DNA of 64,000 bases from Halobacillus mangrovi (GCF_002097535.1 NZ_CP020772.1:310001-374000); one strand, 5' to 3'. Counted from the first letter of the stretch, positions 1 through 8,779 are shown. A program made the numbers and translations. The notes: generated from the letters alone by a model not told the origin.

Positions 1-1
1 T

Positions 2-112
2 CTCTTGTCCGTTCAGGAAATCGCTGACTACACGTTGTTCCTTGCCAGTAATCAGGCCAAAGGAGTCACCGGTCAGGCGGTTGTCATCGACGGAGGCTAC
101 ACGACTCAATAA
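2..112 (+). CDS. 3-hydroxybutyrate dehydrogenase, C-terminal end (partial)
   Basis: Only the last 36 codons are present; the frame is open from the window edge to TAA. The tail ends in GQAVVIDGGYTTQ, the usual C-terminus of short-chain dehydrogenases of the D-3-hydroxybutyrate dehydrogenase group, which oxidise 3-hydroxybutyrate to acetoacetate with NAD. Upstream residues with the SADYTLFLAS-like segment fit the SDR C-terminal helix. The following thiolase and GntP permease genes support a ketone-body or PHB breakdown operon. The assignment is from a short piece plus context, so another SDR is possible. Confidence 0.72.
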   Translation, partial: LLSVQEIADYTLFLASNQAKGVTGQAVVIDGGYTTQ

Positions 113-130
113 TAGAAAGGAAGAAAATCT

Positions 131-1309
131 ATGAAACCTGTGTATCTATTAGAAGGTGCTCGTACCCCGTTTGGAAGTTTCGGAGGTTCCTTGAAAGATG
201 TCGACCCCACAACGCTCGGCGTGACGTCAAGTAAAGCAGCGATCGAACGAAGTGGTGTGGAAGCGGAGCAAATCGATTTTTCCGTGATGGGTAATGTGAT
301 TCATTCCGCTCAGAATGCTCCTTACTTAGCGAGGCATATTGCTTTGAATACAGGACTGCCAATCACAAGTCCGGCTCTCGCCGTTAACCGTCTGTGCGGA
401 TCCGGTCTGCAGTCTGTTGTATCAGCTGCGCAGTCGATTCAGCTGGGAGAAGGAGAACTCGCGCTGGCCGGCGGTGTCGATAGCATGAGTCTAGCTCCTT
501 ACGCATTAAGAGGCAGCCGTTTTGGAACAAAACTTGGCACACCGAAAGTAGACGATACCCTATGGGCTGCGCTGACTGATGAATATATCGGTGCCGGTAT
601 GGGCGTTACGGGTGAAAATCTAGCAGAGAAGTACGAGATTTCCCGTGAGAGTCAGGACGAATTTGCAACTCTCAGTCACCAGCGCGCGGCAGACGCTCGC
701 GAGTCTGGGAGGTTTGATGATGAAATCGCTCCGGTGGAAGTTAAAACACGTAAAGGCACAACGGTCGTGGATCAAGATGAACACATCCGTCCGGATACGA
801 ACCCAGGAGGGCTTGCGAAGTTGAAGCCAGCGTTCAAAAAAGACGGAACCGTGACGGGAGGAAACGCGAGCGGCATCAATGATGGCGCTGGAGCTGTCGT
901 CGTTGCGAGTGAGAATTTTGTAAAAGCTCACAACAAGCAGCCACTAGCGAAAATCGTTTCCTGGTCCGTTGCAGGCGTTGATCCGAATGTGATGGGCATC
1001 GGTCCTGTCCCGGCAATCCGCCACGCCCTGGAAAAAGCGGAGCTTACGTTAGACGATATGGATCTTGTTGAAGTGAACGAAGCGTTCGCTGCCCAGTATT
1101 TAGCTGTGGAAAAAGAACTTGGTCTTCCGCGTGAGAAAGTGAACGTCAACGGTGGAGCGATTGCACTCGGCCACCCGGTCGGCGCGAGCGGAACGAGAGT
1201 GCTTTACACGTTAGTCAAAGAACTGAAACGACGCAATCAGAAGTATGGCGTTGCGTCGCTTTGTATCGGCGGAGGCCAGGGCATCGCCATGGTCGTCGAA
1301 GCCCTATAA
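131..1309 (+). CDS. acetyl-CoA C-acetyltransferase (thiolase)
   Basis: A 392-residue thiolase, full family length. It reversibly joins two acetyl-CoA or cleaves acetoacetyl-CoA in the cytoplasm. The nucleophile Cys89 lies in VNRLCGSG, His348 in [14 protein letters not shown] and the second active-site Cys378 in CIGGGQG, so the full catalytic triad is present. The ATG is preceded by AAAGGAAG at a good distance. It sits 18 bases after the hydroxybutyrate dehydrogenase and 18 bases before a GntP permease. This suggests one operon for 3-hydroxybutyrate uptake and conversion to acetyl-CoA. Chain-length preference cannot be read from the sequence; acetoacetyl-CoA thiolase is the likeliest role. Confidence 0.93.
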   Translation: MKPVYLLEGARTPFGSFGGSLKDVDPTTLGVTSSKAAIERSGVEAEQIDFSVMGNVIHSAQNAPYLARHIALNTGLPITSPALAVNRLCGSGLQSVVSAAQSIQLGEGELALAGGVDSMSLAPYALRGSRFGTKLGTPKVDDTLWAALTDEYIGAGMGVTGENLAEKYEISRESQDEFATLSHQRAADARESGRFDDEIAPVEVKTRKGTTVVDQDEHIRPDTNPGGLAKLKPAFKKDGTVTGGNASGINDGAGAVVVASENFVKAHNKQPLAKIVSWSVAGVDPNVMGIGPVPAIRHALEKAELTLDDMDLVEVNEAFAAQYLAVEKELGLPREKVNVNGGAIALGHPVGASGTRVLYTLVKELKRRNQKYGVASLCIGGGQGIAMVVEAL

Positions 1310-1327
1310 TTCGAAGGAGGATCACAT

Positions 1328-2611
1328 ATGTTAGGAATATTACTTGGTCTCGTCGTCCTGATGGCGCTCGCCTATATGGGATGGTCGATCATCTGGGTGG
1401 CGCCGATCGCCGCCGGGGTGGTCGCCGTCACCGGCGGACTGGACCTGCTTGATGCGTACAAAGATACGTACATGAGCGGTTTTGTCGACTTTGCTAAATC
1501 CTGGTTCCCGGTGTTCATGCTCGGAGCCATTTTCGGAAAATTAATGGAGGACACGGGCATGGCCCGTTCGGTCGCCGTCGCTTTCACAAAAGTCATCGGC
1601 ACCAAACGCGCGATTCTCGGAGTGCTTGTCTCCGCTGCCGTACTGACGTATGGCGGCGTCAGCTTGTTCGTCGTTGTCTTTGCGGTTTATCCACTTGCTT
1701 TATCGCTGTTCCGTGAAGCGGATATCAGCCGTAAGCTGATTCCAGCAACCATCGGTCTTGGGGCGTTTACTTTTACGATGACTGCACTGCCTGGAACGCC
1801 GCAAATCCAGAACCTGATCCCGATGGAGTATTTTAAAACAACAGCGACTGCTGCACCTGTGATGGGGATCATCGCAGCGATCATCATGGCCGTTGGGGGA
1901 TATTTATATTTACGTTATAGAGAGAAAGAGCTGAAGCAAAAAGGGGAAACCTTTGTTGAACCGAATGATAAGAAAATGGTCAATCAAGTCGACCGGCAGC
2001 CGAATTTTATCCTGTCGATTCTGCCATTGCTTACCGTCCTACTGACATTGAACTTACTGGCGTGGGATGTCGTAACCGCCTTGATTGCTGGTATTGTATT
2101 GATCATGCTCTTGAACATTACATTAATCAAAGGATTCGTCACCTCCATTAACAAAGGGGCTAGCGGATCCGTCATCGCGATCATCAACACGAGTGCCGCC
2201 GTTGGTTTCGGTACCGTCGTCCGTGAGGTGCCAGGCTTTGAGCGACTGACAGAATTGTTGGTCGGCATCAAAGGAAATCCGCTGATCTCAGAAGCGATCG
2301 CCGTTAACGTGCTGGCTGGTGCGACGGGTTCAGCTTCCGGTGGATTAGGGATTGCGCTTGAAGCTCTCGGTTCGAAGTACTACGAGATCGCGCAGACGTC
2401 TGGCATTAGTCCAGAAGCTTTCCACCGTGTTGCTTCCCTATCCTCAGGTGGACTGGATGTGCTGCCGCACAACGGTGCCGTCCTTACCTTGTTTGCGATC
2501 ACCGGCATGACCCACAAAGACAGCTACCGCGACATATTTGTTGTAGCACTATTAATCCCAGTCATCGCCGTAGCCGTTGTTATCTTACTGAACACAATTG
2601 GAATTCTGTAA
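1328..2611 (+). CDS. GntP-family permease, probable 3-hydroxybutyrate transporter
   Basis: A 427-residue polytopic membrane protein with about twelve hydrophobic segments. The N-terminal pattern (GWSIIWVAPIAAGVVAVTGG) and the segment FGKLMEDTGMARSVA are typical of the GntP/CitMHS-like ion transporter superfamily. Family members carry gluconate, lactate or hydroxybutyrate with protons. The start ATG follows GAAGGAGGATCACAT. It is the last gene before a strong terminator and is co-directional with the thiolase and hydroxybutyrate dehydrogenase. The hydroxybutyrate substrate is inferred from this context only; gluconate cannot be ruled out. Confidence 0.85.
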   Translation: MLGILLGLVVLMALAYMGWSIIWVAPIAAGVVAVTGGLDLLDAYKDTYMSGFVDFAKSWFPVFMLGAIFGKLMEDTGMARSVAVAFTKVIGTKRAILGVLVSAAVLTYGGVSLFVVVFAVYPLALSLFREADISRKLIPATIGLGAFTFTMTALPGTPQIQNLIPMEYFKTTATAAPVMGIIAAIIMAVGGYLYLRYREKELKQKGETFVEPNDKKMVNQVDRQPNFILSILPLLTVLLTLNLLAWDVVTALIAGIVLIMLLNITLIKGFVTSINKGASGSVIAIINTSAAVGFGTVVREVPGFERLTELLVGIKGNPLISEAIAVNVLAGATGSASGGLGIALEALGSKYYEIAQTSGISPEAFHRVASLSSGGLDVLPHNGAVLTLFAITGMTHKDSYRDIFVVALLIPVIAVAVVILLNTIGIL

Positions 2612-2625
2612 TTCCCTTTTATTTC

Positions 2626-2666
2626 CACCTCAGGTCATCCAGAATCTGGATGACCTGAGGTGTGTT
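2626..2666 (+). terminator. Rho-independent terminator after the GntP gene
   Basis: A perfect 15-bp stem (2626-2640 with 2648-2662) and a 7-base loop, followed by a short T-rich stretch. It closes the hydroxybutyrate operon. Confidence 0.85.
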
Positions 2667-2690
2667 TGTTATTTTTCTGCTTTATTTGAT

Positions 2691-2705
2691 AATTTTCTAA
2701 AAGTT
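2691..2705 (+). promoter_or_regulatory. CodY-like box upstream of the branched-chain aminotransferase
   Basis: The 15-mer AATTTTCTAAAAGTT matches 13 of 15 positions of the CodY consensus AATTTTCWGAAAATT. It lies about 120 bases before the start of a branched-chain aminotransferase, a typical CodY-repressed gene. The rest of the 2671-2824 leader has no clear riboswitch; a weak GGGTGG...CCC motif near 2780 resembles a T-box antiterminator but lacks the remaining elements. Confidence 0.5.
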
Positions 2706-2824
2706 TGTACGAAGGGCTTTAAAAGTCCTTTCGTAACCCGTAAAATATATAACAATATCTCCATCCTTTGTTCGTTTAAAGGGTGGACGTAACCCACTAA
2801 ACTATCTAAGAAGGAGCCACCGCT

Positions 2825-3892
2825 ATGAATAAATCTCTAACTTTTATCGAAAACAACCATAAAAAAGAAAAGCCGAAAACGAAAGAGATTCCTTTTGGGC
2901 GCACGTTCACGGACCACATGTTCTTAATGGACTATGAAGAAGGGAAAGGGTGGCACGAGCCTCGCATCGCCCCATATGAGCCTCTGACGCTCGATCCAGC
3001 CGCGATGATCTTCCACTACGGCCAAACCGTATTCGAAGGCTTGAAGGCGTATCGTACCGATGATGATCGTATTCTTTTGTTCCGTCCTGAGAAAAACTTT
3101 GAGCGTCTCAACCAGTCGAGCGATCGTTTGAGCATTCCTCCGATTGATGAAGACGAAGTGATGGGCTATTTGAAGGAGCTTTTAAAAGTTGAAAAGGACT
3201 GGGTACCTTCGTTTGAAGGGACGTCTCTTTACATTCGTCCATTCATCATCGCAACCGAGCCGAATCTAGCCGTATCCCCTTCAAAAAGGTATACGTTTAT
3301 GATCATCCTATCACCTGTAGGACCTTACTTCTCAGGTGGCATTCACCCTGTAACAATCAACGTCGAAGAGAAGTTCACCCGCGCGGTGAAAGGCGGAACC
3401 GGCATGGCAAAAACAGCTGGCAACTATTCGTCCGGCTACCAGGCACAGGCGAAAGCGAGCCAGACCGGAAACAATGATGTACTTTGGCTTGATGGCATCG
3501 AAAAGCGCTATATCGAGGAAGTCGGCAGCATGAACATCTTCTTCAAAATTGACGGTGAAGTTGTCACTCCGGCTTTGAGCGGAAGTATCCTAAGAGGAAT
3601 CACAAGAACTTCGATCCTTGAAGTGCTTAATGAGTGGGACATACCGGTGACAGAGCGGAGAATTACGATCGAAGAAGTCTATCAAGCGTATGAAGACGGC
3701 AAGCTTGAAGAAGCGTTCGGTACAGGAACAGCCGCAGTCATTTCACCAGTCGGCACGTTCAATTGGAACGGCAAGCAAATCGTGATCAACAATCACGATA
3801 TTGGCCCGCTTTCTCAGAAGCTATATGACACGATTACAGGCATTCAGCGCGGAAGAAAAGAAGATACGTATAACTGGACAGTCGAAGTCTAA
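2825..3892 (+). CDS. ilvE: branched-chain amino acid aminotransferase
   Basis: A 355-residue class IV aminotransferase that exchanges amino groups between glutamate and leucine, isoleucine or valine keto acids. PLP is expected on Lys196 in GTGMAKTAGNY, the type II branched-chain aminotransferase signature. FHYGQTVFEGLKAYR near residues 63-77 and the late GTGTAAVISPVG are also conserved. Length fits the YbgE/YwaA group of Bacillus. The ATG follows AAGGAGCC. The gene is single, framed by the terminator of the previous operon and its own terminator. A CodY-like box upstream suggests control by branched-chain amino acids and GTP. Confidence 0.95.
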   Translation: MNKSLTFIENNHKKEKPKTKEIPFGRTFTDHMFLMDYEEGKGWHEPRIAPYEPLTLDPAAMIFHYGQTVFEGLKAYRTDDDRILLFRPEKNFERLNQSSDRLSIPPIDEDEVMGYLKELLKVEKDWVPSFEGTSLYIRPFIIATEPNLAVSPSKRYTFMIILSPVGPYFSGGIHPVTINVEEKFTRAVKGGTGMAKTAGNYSSGYQAQAKASQTGNNDVLWLDGIEKRYIEEVGSMNIFFKIDGEVVTPALSGSILRGITRTSILEVLNEWDIPVTERRITIEEVYQAYEDGKLEEAFGTGTAAVISPVGTFNWNGKQIVINNHDIGPLSQKLYDTITGIQRGRKEDTYNWTVEV

Positions 3893-3899
3893 ACAATCG

Positions 3900-3946
3900 A
3901 AAGCCCCTCAGGTTTCCCGAAAAAGGAAGACCTTGAGGGGCTTTTT
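3900..3946 (+). terminator. Rho-independent terminator after ilvE
   Basis: AAGCCCCTCA pairs with the TGAGGGGCTT arm and is followed by TTTTTT. It has nearly the same sequence as the terminator at 9995-10040. Confidence 0.9.
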
Positions 3947-4019
3947 TAAGTGATACATCCTATGCTTTGATCTGGAACGATTCTATAATGATAGGATCAT
4001 CCAAATTACCAAGTGAATG

Positions 4020-4478
4020 ACAAAATAAAAAGCCCTGTCACTAAGGAAAGTGAGAGGGCTAAGATAAACAACTTAGGTGACCCAACCATGTAAGAATCAT
4101 CCTTGATTCTACACACTTTGAATTTCAGACTTTCTTGAAGGACAATTCCTTTGAGAATCCGTTTCCTTCTCCTGTTAAGTCCAATTTCCCTCCATTTCTT
4201 CTTTAGGTTAGAGAAGAGATGAAGCACCTTCTAGGGTGGTTCCTTTGTTAGACTACTCAACCTTGATCTGAGCCGACTGGAGGGCATCATCGTACAAAGC
4301 TCTCTAATCGCCTACGATCTGTAAATCTACTCGAGCACTTGACAATTTAAAAAGTTGGCTTCCATCCTTTAACAGGATTTCAATTCCTTAATTGGCAGGC
4401 GTTTTGGTTCGTTTGGAAACGAACTCGTGATGGTTGAGCCACCTAAGTTGTTTATGTTTTTTTGTTATCTTCTTTACA
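4020..4478 (-). ncRNA. large structured non-coding RNA of unrecognised class
   Basis: On the minus strand an extended -10 promoter (TGGTATAAT, at 4492-4484) precedes a region with no credible gene. It ends at an intrinsic terminator (4060-4031, then UUUUUAUUUU). The ends pair: 4455-4431 is complementary to 4088-4064 over 25 consecutive positions, counting three G-U or U-G pairs. Inside are several local hairpins. One has a 7-bp stem and UCCA loop near 4405-4424, one a 7-bp stem at 4093-4110, one a 5-bp stem at 4366-4380 and one a 5-bp stem at 4381-4394. A closing helix with an attached terminator is typical of free-standing structured RNAs. I find no RNase P (GAGGAAAGUCC), tmRNA, SRP RNA or 6S hallmarks. 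A 73-codon GTG frame at 4006-4227 runs through the terminator and is judged fortuitous. Confidence 0.68.
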
Positions 4479-4642
4479 CTTTTATTATACCACCATTTTC
4501 TGATGTAAACGGAGGAAATTGTGTCATTTTTGTATCATTTAATTGGTAAAAATTAAATATATACGGTTACTAATATACTGTTTTTGATAAAAACATGGTA
4601 TATTATTTACAGGTAATAAATAACAGATTAGGGGGGATTCTG

Positions 4643-4984
4643 TTGAGTAGAACGACGGAAATGGTTTTAGGTATTCTTGGCGGGCTTATAGGATTTGGAG
4701 GGGCTTTCTTTGCATTATTCGTAGGTTCACTAGACGAAGCACTTAATGGGTCCAGTGAACTTAGTGGATTAGGTAGTAGTGCCTTTCTTTTTAGTGCTAC
4801 TGCTATCATTGGGGCCATTATTGTGAAGTTTAAAGCAAAGCTAGGTGGCTGGATCATGTTGATTAGTGGTGTAGCTATACTTGTTTCAATTAGTTTATTT
4901 GGAGTAGTACCAGCCTTATTACTTATTCCAGCAGGTTTAATGGGGATTATTAGAAAGCCAAAAACTGAAAAAATGGCAGCCTAA
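4643..4984 (+). CDS. small four-helix membrane protein (DUF4064-like)
   Basis: About 113 residues with four hydrophobic segments and a positively charged tail (RKPKTEKMAA). I chose TTG at 4643 because AGGGGGGAT lies 6 bases before it. An upstream in-frame ATG at 4595 has no ribosome binding site and would add an odd polar extension. The N-terminus SRTTEMVLGILGGLIGFGGAFFA resembles DUF4064 membrane proteins, which often sit beside small lipoproteins. The lipoprotein gene 16 bases downstream is probably co-transcribed. Function is unknown. Confidence 0.75.
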   Translation: MSRTTEMVLGILGGLIGFGGAFFALFVGSLDEALNGSSELSGLGSSAFLFSATAIIGAIIVKFKAKLGGWIMLISGVAILVSISLFGVVPALLLIPAGLMGIIRKPKTEKMAA

Positions 4985-5000
4985 ATAAGGGGATAATAAA

Positions 5001-5762
5001 ATGAGAAAAATTATACTTTTGTTTTCATTGGTATTTATTATGTTTTTAACTGCATGTTCAAATGGAGAGATGGCTGGAGATACGAATGCTAATGCTAGTG
5101 CAAATAATGATGAAAACACAAAGGAAAAAGAAGAAACAAAAGAAGAGTCTGAAGCCAAGTTAGAGATTGTCCAGAGTACTGGCGGAGCGTGGAAAGACTC
5201 CATTGATACAGTATGGGTTCACTCATCTGCAGTTTTTGAAAATACAGGTGATATCCCTGTTGAAATTAATGAAACCCAAATGAACTTCAAAGGTAAGGAT
5301 GGGGAAGTATTAGGGACTGCACCGATGATCTATGCGGTTCCTAGTGTAGTAGGTCCTGGTGAAACAGCTTTTATTTCAGAAAGTACAATTCTAGAGGGAA
5401 TCAGTGATGCCGAAAGTTATGGAGAAACTACGTATAACTTTGGTTTTGATAAAACGGATCAATCACCTAATTTATTAGAAACCTCAGGAATTAAAGGGAC
5501 TATAGGTGACGAATATTCCAATCCTTATAAAGTAACTGGTCTTGTTAAAAATACCACTGGAGAAAAACAAGATGATATTCAGCTTGCAGCAGCATTGTTT
5601 GATAAAGATGGAAAGTTATTAGGGGTTTTAAATGGCTCAGTGGATGTAGGAGTAAATTCAGGAAGCGAAGCTGGGTTTGAACTTAACTATCCTGAGATCC
5701 CTCGTGATGTAGCCGAAAAAGTTGAAAATATAGAAGTAAAAGCTTATGGATGGACTTGGTAA
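5001..5762 (+). CDS. lipoprotein with FxLYD-type domain
   Basis: A 253-residue secreted lipoprotein. The signal peptide ends in the lipobox LTAC, with Cys19 as lipidation site. A low-complexity Asn/Glu/Lys linker (about 20-50) follows. The C-terminal half contains GLVKNTTGEKQDDIQLAAAL and LFDKDGKLLGVLNG, matching the FxLYD domain pattern. It would be anchored to the outer face of the cytoplasmic membrane. The start follows AAGGGGATAATAAA, and the gene forms a likely operon with the preceding membrane protein. Substrate or partner is not known. Confidence 0.8.
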   Translation: MRKIILLFSLVFIMFLTACSNGEMAGDTNANASANNDENTKEKEETKEESEAKLEIVQSTGGAWKDSIDTVWVHSSAVFENTGDIPVEINETQMNFKGKDGEVLGTAPMIYAVPSVVGPGETAFISESTILEGISDAESYGETTYNFGFDKTDQSPNLLETSGIKGTIGDEYSNPYKVTGLVKNTTGEKQDDIQLAAALFDKDGKLLGVLNGSVDVGVNSGSEAGFELNYPEIPRDVAEKVENIEVKAYGWTW

Positions 5763-5770
5763 TTATTGAA

Positions 5771-5803
5771 AAGGCAGCCTTTAACGGAGGCTGCCTTATT
5801 TTA
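5771..5803 (+). terminator. terminator after the lipoprotein gene
   Basis: AAGGCAGCCT (5771-5780) pairs with AGGCTGCCTT (5788-5797) and is followed by a T-rich run. Confidence 0.88.
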
Positions 5804-6034
5804 TTTTTAAAAAAAATACACAAAGAAGAGGTTCTTTTGAATTGATCATTTATCCAAGTGAAATAATTTCTAGTGTTGATCGTACCGCTTGTTTTGTCGG
5901 TATGTAGCCCTCTCTCATAATCTATCAAGGGAAGTTTTGTAGAATAATAGCTTTGTTTAAGAAACCTATAGACCCCTTCATTTTCTGGTGGTATTCTTTT
6001 TTTACAACAAAATAGGGTAAGGAGAAGGATGCTT

Positions 6035-6781
6035 ATGAAGCGATCTGAAACGATTGGTTTGGTAGTCATTGGTTATGCTCTCTTATGCTTTTTTATTTTT
6101 TCGTTTTCCGGGATTGCAAGTGCTGAGGAATCGCATAAAATCTTATTAGAGAAACCCATTCAGTCTCCAATAAAGCCTATAGAGCCCCAACAAACAACGT
6201 TTGATAAGAACAAAAAGCTAAGCGAAAGAGAAATTCAGGAACGATTCTCAGAAATCGATGCTTCCTATGACTTACATGAACCTTTCTCTCCAGAAGATGC
6301 CGAGTTCATAAGAGCCTATGCCACCATACCTATCACCTCCTCCACGCCTTCGTATATGGAAAGTTTAGATTCACCTGATGAATCCTTCACATTCACAGGA
6401 TCCAATAGTAAGTCTTTTGATAGATATAAATCTTCCAATGGTGTATCTCTAAATTTTTACGGAAGAATATATTCCGACATCAACATTTTTACCCACTCTT
6501 ACAGAGGGAACGTAAAGTCTAAAATCTACAGAGGCAGCAGTAAAGTGAGAGAAATAAAGAATGTCATCACCAATACCGCCTACGGATTGGTTGGAAGTTC
6601 AGGCACGTACGTAGGGATCGTTTATAAGGGGTCCATCGTTAGTTCATCCAACGACGCAAGGACATCCTGGAGCACGGATGAAACGAGGAAATACGGCGCT
6701 GTAGGAGTACTCTATACTCATACGAATGCATATTCTAAAATCACGACGACTACCGGAACGTTTACGCTATATGCCTTTTAA
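6035..6781 (+). CDS. secreted protein of unknown function
   Basis: About 248 residues. It has an N-terminal signal peptide with a hydrophobic core (LVVIGYALLCFFIFSF) and a likely cleavage after ASA, then a charged linker. The C-terminal 130 residues are rich in Ser, Thr, Tyr and Gly (FTGSNSKSFDRYKSS, VGSSGTYVGIVYKG) and look like a beta-sheet extracellular domain. No family is recognised. I prefer ATG 6035 over 6029 because AAGGAG at 6019 is 10 bases away rather than 4. The stop overlaps the ribosome binding site of a 30-residue membrane peptide gene, so the two are probably translated together. Confidence 0.75.
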   Translation: MKRSETIGLVVIGYALLCFFIFSFSGIASAEESHKILLEKPIQSPIKPIEPQQTTFDKNKKLSEREIQERFSEIDASYDLHEPFSPEDAEFIRAYATIPITSSTPSYMESLDSPDESFTFTGSNSKSFDRYKSSNGVSLNFYGRIYSDINIFTHSYRGNVKSKIYRGSSKVREIKNVITNTAYGLVGSSGTYVGIVYKGSIVSSSNDARTSWSTDETRKYGAVGVLYTHTNAYSKITTTTGTFTLYAF

Positions 6782-6793
6782 GGAGGAGTTTTT

Positions 6794-6886
6794 TTGCTAA
6801 CAGTCAGCCCCATTGGTATTCTTATATTCTTATTTGTCATTGTAAGTATTTTCTTCTTAGTGAAACGCGTGATGAAAAAGAATTAA
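6794..6886 (+). CDS. 30-residue single-pass membrane peptide
   Basis: A short frame starting with TTG at 6794 after AAGGAGGAG, whose first bases overlap the previous stop codon. The peptide has one hydrophobic segment (IGILIFLFVIVSIFFLV) and a basic tail, KRVMKKN. It is followed at once by a terminator. The strong ribosome binding site, coupling to the secreted-protein gene and classic membrane topology support a real gene. The role is unknown; it may anchor or assist the upstream secreted protein, or act as a toxin-like peptide. Confidence 0.65.
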   Translation: MLTVSPIGILIFLFVIVSIFFLVKRVMKKN

Positions 6887-6890
6887 AAAA

Positions 6891-6916
6891 AGCATCGACA
6901 CGGATGCTTTTTTATT
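6891..6916 (+). terminator. terminator after the 30-residue peptide gene
   Basis: AGCATC (6891-6896) pairs with GATGCT (6903-6908), extended by flanking A and T runs, and ends in a T-tract. Confidence 0.8.
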
Positions 6917-6967
6917 TTTTGCTCTTTACCAGTGAAGTAAGGTCGTTTTTGGAAAAAGCCTATTCAT

Positions 6968-7001
6968 AAAAAAGAGAGTATAGCACGACGGCTATCCTCT
7001 C
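6968..7001 (-). terminator. terminator of the dihydrouridine synthase gene
   Basis: On the minus strand GAGAGGATAGC pairs with GCTATACTCTC (one mismatch) and is followed by six T. It lies 28 bases after the stop of the gene it serves. Confidence 0.85.
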
Positions 7002-7028
7002 CTTTAAATCTAAAATGATTCAACTTCT

Positions 7029-8027
7029 TTAAGAAACAGAAAAACTTTCCTCTTCCTTCACTCCATCTTTCTCCATAAACTCATCAAGCAGCGCACGCAC
7101 TTCATCGGTGGAGTGTGTGTTCATCAGCTGATTTCTCAGCTCACTCGCTCCACGGAATCCGCGGACGTAAATCTTGAAAAAGCGGCGCAGCGGCTTGAAG
7201 AGACGAGGCTCCAGTTCTTCAGAATACTTATCATGAAGATCGAGCTGCAGGCGAAGAAGATCAAGCAGTTCTTCACTCGTATGCTCTTTCTTCTCTGTTT
7301 CGAAGCAGAACGGGTTATGGAAGACCCCGCGTCCGATCATGACGCCATCTACGCCGTATTTTTCCACGAGTTCTAGACCCTTCTGACGGTCAGGAATATC
7401 TCCGTTGATCGTCAGAAGCGTATCAGGGGCCACTTCGTCACGAAGCTTCTTGATCTCCGGAATCAGCTCCCAGTGAGCATCGACGTTACTCATTTCCTTT
7501 TTCGTACGAAGGTGGATGGACAGATTGACAATATCCTGTTCCAGAAGGTGTCTCAGCCAGTCGTGCCACTCGTCCACTTCCGTGTAACCGAGACGGGTCT
7601 TTACGCTTACAGGCAGTCCTCCCGCTTTGGCAGCCTGGATGATTTCCGCTGCGACATCCGGACGGCGGATCAGCCCGCAACCTTTCCCTTTCGTGGCGAC
7701 ATTCTGCGCGGGGCAGCCCATATTGATATCTATACCGCGATATCCCATTTCGGCCATACCGATACTCATTTGCCTGAAGTATTCGGGTTTATCTCCCCAA
7801 ATATGGGCAACGATCGGCTGTTCATCTTCCGTGAACGTCAGACGCCCGCGTACGCTGTCTTTTCCTTTCGGATGGCAGTAGCTTTCCGTATTCGTAAACT
7901 CTGTAAAGAACACGTCAGGTCTGCCTGCTTCAGCCACGACATGGCGGAATACGACATCCGTCACGGCTTCCATCGGTGCCAGAACAAAAAACGGTTTCGG
8001 CAACTCATGCCAAAAATTTTCTTTCAT
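7029..8027 (-). CDS. tRNA-dihydrouridine synthase
   Basis: A 332-residue FMN enzyme that reduces uridines in the D-loop of tRNA with [22 protein letters not shown] near residues 14-30 is the conserved FMN-binding start. [18 protein letters not shown] carries the catalytic Cys105, and the late [15 protein letters not shown] fits the barrel phosphate-binding loop. I chose the ATG at 8027, where AAGGAAAGGG stands upstream and the sequence begins [14 protein letters not shown] as in Bacillus relatives. An in-frame start 14 codons earlier is less likely. The gene stands alone with its own terminator. Confidence 0.93.
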   Translation of the reverse strand: MKENFWHELPKPFFVLAPMEAVTDVVFRHVVAEAGRPDVFFTEFTNTESYCHPKGKDSVRGRLTFTEDEQPIVAHIWGDKPEYFRQMSIGMAEMGYRGIDINMGCPAQNVATKGKGCGLIRRPDVAAEIIQAAKAGGLPVSVKTRLGYTEVDEWHDWLRHLLEQDIVNLSIHLRTKKEMSNVDAHWELIPEIKKLRDEVAPDTLLTINGDIPDRQKGLELVEKYGVDGVMIGRGVFHNPFCFETEKKEHTSEELLDLLRLQLDLHDKYSEELEPRLFKPLRRFFKIYVRGFRGASELRNQLMNTHSTDEVRALLDEFMEKDGVKEEESFSVS

Positions 8028-8315
8028 AATATATCTGAACCCTTTCCTTAAGGGAAACCATGTTCCCAAAATTAAAAAGTAAAAATGTTTTTGTCTTATC
8101 CATTACCATTTAGGATGGATTTCAACCAAAATATATCATAATAGTATAACACGAAAAGTTCAAGGGAACGAATCCTCTAGTTTTTGGAAAGTGCCTGATC
8201 TGTGCTAAGTTAAAGGATGTGCACGGTAGCATCAGGTACTTCCAGAACCTTTCCTGTCAAACACCCATAGAATATAGGACAGGGAAGGGGGGGGATTACC
8301 ATATATGAAAAGAAC

Positions 8316-8726
8316 TTGTTGCAACGACTCATTGCCGTCGGACTCGAACTCATTGTCGCCGGCTTGATTGCCGCCTTATACACAGAATGGAACGACACCG
8401 GCCGGGGATATGAGCCGAATCCGATTTTTTGGAGAGCTTTCATCAGCACTCACATCTCTTTCTTACTCGCTATTCCACTGTTCGCAAACGGAAGGACACT
8501 GGGGATGCTGCTGACGAATTTGACGGCCACGTCCAACAACGGGAAGATACCGAACTTCTTCCAGATCATCTTGCGAGCTGTGTTCGGATTTGGACCTGTC
8601 ATTCTCACCAACGGACTGTGGTACTTCGTTTCTATAATCACCGGTTTGATCGATAAAAAGGGACGTGGGTGGGGAGAATTTGTCTCCTATACGACTGTGA
8701 AACGAAAGGATCAGAATTTTGATTAA
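8316..8726 (+). CDS. RDD-family membrane protein with a non-ATG start
   Basis: About 136 residues with three hydrophobic segments. The first helix (RLIAVGLELIVAGLIAAL) and the NGRTLGMLLTNLTATSNNG motif match small RDD-like proteins, whose function is mostly unknown. No ATG exists in this frame. TTG at 8316 is annotated, but a GGGAAGGGGGGGGG tract at 8282-8294 better fits a start at ATA 8301 or ATT 8295. The ATG at 8305 is in another frame. An unusual start codon or a one-base sequence change near 8300 are both possible. Confidence 0.65.
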   Translation: MLQRLIAVGLELIVAGLIAALYTEWNDTGRGYEPNPIFWRAFISTHISFLLAIPLFANGRTLGMLLTNLTATSNNGKIPNFFQIILRAVFGFGPVILTNGLWYFVSIITGLIDKKGRGWGEFVSYTTVKRKDQNFD

Positions 8727-8752
8727 GTACTGACGACAATCAGTGCTTTTTT
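8727..8752 (+). terminator. terminator after the RDD gene
   Basis: GTACTGA (8727-8733) pairs with TCAGTGC (8740-8746, one G-T) and is followed by six T. Confidence 0.72.
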
Positions 8753-8779
8753 GTGTTCGCGGAAAATGATTTCCGTTGA

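Noticed and set aside
2671-2824. T-box or other riboswitch before ilvE
   Set aside because: A GGGTGGAC...ACCC motif resembles the T-box antiterminator, but there is no specifier loop, no terminator and too little length.
4006-4227. 73-codon minus-strand frame with a hydrophobic tail
   Set aside because: It starts at GTG without a well-placed ribosome binding site and reads through a terminator and the closing helix of the structured RNA.
5683-6069. 128-codon minus-strand frame opposite the lipoprotein end
   Set aside because: It overlaps a strong plus-strand terminator and two supported plus-strand genes, and its sequence matches no recognisable family.
7473-8051. 192-codon plus-strand frame inside the dihydrouridine synthase region
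   Set aside because: Entirely antisense to a gene with complete family motifs; no independent start signal.
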